13,677 nt of DNA from Patescibacteria group bacterium. Its GTDB lineage: Bacteria > Patescibacteriota > Gracilibacteria > UBA1369 > LOWO2-01-FULL-3. The DNA lies in contig JAHIRL010000110.1 of NCBI GenBank assembly GCA_018818755.1, positions 1 to 13,677 of the forward strand, written 5' to 3'. Positions 12,826 through 13,677 of this stretch are shown here, one piece after another. Each line of letters opens with the position of its first letter. Positions within the stretch are counted from its first letter, which is position 1. The notes under the pieces are model-generated. The model was given only the letters and a program-made list of their open reading frames with translations. It had not been told where the DNA came from and made no database searches. Made by a program: the position numbers and the translations under genes.

Positions 12826-13382
12826 CTCTTCACCGACCCAATCCCATCCCTAACGATATTTTTCCAATCGTATGGGAATTTGTAGGTCTCAATCGCGCGT
12901 ACCAGCGCGGCAAAAGCACTCCAAGGATTCTCACCCTTATACAAGAAAGCATTTCCGCTCTCTTGGTTTGGATTGTAGTCCTCAAGTTCGGCTCTAACGT
13001 GGCTCACAGGAATAACCCCATTCAGAAGCATTTCCTCCACATCATTGAAATTAAGCCCCAGAGCAATGTCTGCGGCTTCAAGAAGTTTCTTTCTTTTTTT
13101 CCGATCATAATCGATCACACGCATATTTTTTATCGTCCCCCATTGATGATCTTTCTCAGAAATAACCACAATATTCACATCAATATGCGATAATGCCTCC
13201 ACCACGGTTTTTAGCATCATCTCATCCCTTTCACTCACATCTCCTTCAAGCAAAATCCCAATCATCGGCTTCTTGGAAGGAAGGTCAAGTTCCTTCAAAA
13301 GCTCCTTCTTGGATTTCTTCTTGGTACTGAGAAAACTGTTTATTACTGAATTCGGCATTTGTAAATATTTTGATATCCCCAT
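12822..13382 (-). CDS. Glycogen/starch-synthase-like C-terminal half protein (GT-B domain fragment)
   Basis: The 186-residue protein resembles only the second Rossmann domain of GT5 glycogen/starch synthases. It has KKELLKELDLPSKKPMIGIL (25-44, the domain start), VVEALSHIDVNIVVISEKD, an AADIALGLNF segment where the family has ADI-x-L-x-PS, NGVIPVSHVRAELEDYNP (121-138) and a C-terminal FAALVRAIETYKFPYDWKNI. The E-x7-E-type catalytic loop is degraded and the N-terminal ADP-glucose-synthase half is absent. It is therefore probably not a working synthase but a repurposed or relict domain. The reading frame is intact and begins at ATG 13382, which looks like a functional small protein. It is divergent from polA and convergent with the 12346 gene. 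Confidence 0.65.
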   Translation of the reverse strand: MGISKYLQMPNSVINSFLSTKKKSKKELLKELDLPSKKPMIGILLEGDVSERDEMMLKTVVEALSHIDVNIVVISEKDHQWGTIKNMRVIDYDRKKRKKLLEAADIALGLNFNDVEEMLLNGVIPVSHVRAELEDYNPNQESGNAFLYKGENPWSAFAALVRAIETYKFPYDWKNIVRDGIGSVKS

Positions 13383-13397
13383 ATTTTACCCTATAAT
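13370..13397 (+). promoter_or_regulatory. Promoter of polA
   Basis: TTGATA (13370-13375), a 16-base spacer and a perfect TATAAT (13392-13397), about 63 bases before the GTG at 13460. It overlaps the first codons of the divergent minus-strand gene. A second -35-like TTGACG at 13423 has only a poor -10 (TTTACC). Confidence 0.55.
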
Positions 13398-13459
13398 CAA
13401 TCAAAAGTCGAGATCTTACCCCTTGACGCACATCCTTAAATATCCTTTACCTTAATCTT

Positions 13460-13677
13460 GTGAAAAAACTGATTCTCATCGACGGTAACGCCATAATCCA
13501 CCGCGCCTTCCACGCCCTCCCCCCCTTCAAATCTCCAGAAGGCCAACTCGTAAACGCAGTCTACGGATTCGGCTCAATGCTCCTCAATATCATCAAATCA
13601 CAATCCCCCACCTACATAGCCGTTTCTTTCGATACCGCCGCCAAAACCTTCCGCCACGAAGAATACAAAGAATACAA
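13460..13677 (+). CDS. polA: DNA polymerase I, N-terminal 5'-3' exonuclease domain (cut by the right edge)
   Basis: The last 218 bases encode the first 72 residues of PolA. They are KKLILIDGNAIIHRAFHALP with the metal-binding Asp8 of the DGN motif, then NAVYGFGSMLLNIIKSQSP, YIAVSFDTAAKTFRH with the conserved FD and TFRH, and EEYKEY. This is the flap-endonuclease-like domain that removes RNA primers during Okazaki-fragment processing and repair. The start is a GTG; there is no nearby in-frame ATG before the conserved residues. The C-rich plus strand matches the other resident genes. Whether the downstream polymerase domain is present cannot be seen here. Confidence 0.95.
   Translation, partial: MKKLILIDGNAIIHRAFHALPPFKSPEGQLVNAVYGFGSMLLNIIKSQSPTYIAVSFDTAAKTFRHEEYKEY

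Noticed and set aside
1..13677. Alternative genetic code with UGA read as glycine, CRISPR array or insertion sequence
   Set aside because: Several well-supported genes end in TGA at the expected length. No spaced direct repeats of CRISPR type, transposase or terminal inverted repeats of an insertion sequence were seen.

Overview
The window looks like a chromosomal segment of a Patescibacteria/CPR bacterium, possibly Peregrinibacteria-like. The taxon is inferred from gene content and style and cannot be proven here. Supporting signs are compact overlapping genes, many small proteins with no recognisable family, a DciA/DUF721-type protein, an rpsP-khpA pair, a TrbC/VirB2-like two-helix protein, and start codons without Shine-Dalgarno motifs. 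At least five genes end in TGA, including lgt, the glycosyltransferase and the nuclease-fold gene. The standard code therefore applies, and lineages that read UGA as glycine are unlikely.

Layout, left to right. Positions 1-1917 (minus strand) hold an overlapping operon, msrB > msrA > lgt > a YibE/F-like membrane protein cut by the window edge. A minus-strand orphan (1947-2519) and a plus-strand orphan (2640-3536) are divergently transcribed from back-to-back promoters. Positions 3602-7078 form a four-gene plus-strand operon: an acidic unknown protein, a thymidylate-kinase-like P-loop kinase, a coiled-coil protein with a GreA/GreB-type C-terminal domain, and a cobalamin-type radical SAM protein. 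An endonuclease/exonuclease/phosphatase-fold protein follows at 7192-8082, with nearly the same promoter and leader as that operon. Two more orphans (8134-8745, 8919-9290), each with its own promoter, lead to tRNA-Asp on the minus strand.

The right half is mostly housekeeping: a GT4-type glycosyltransferase overlapping a DciA-like gene, then rpsP with a long acidic tail, khpA and a VirB2-like membrane protein. A small orphan at 12346 then converges on a minus-strand protein resembling only the C-terminal half of a glycogen synthase. The window ends in the first 72 codons of polA.

Two compositional classes are visible by eye. The msr-lgt block, the 2640 gene, the nuclease-fold gene, the glycosyltransferase and the start of polA are C-rich and G-poor on the plus strand whichever way they are transcribed. 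The 3602-7078 operon (most clearly its 3' half) and the small orphans are AT-rich, and stretches of them have more G than C on the plus strand. This suggests the orphans and the kinase/radical SAM operon are newer or under different constraint. Every gap between genes is below 200 bases. The larger ones hold promoters, hairpins or the tRNA; no CRISPR array, insertion sequence or rRNA was seen.
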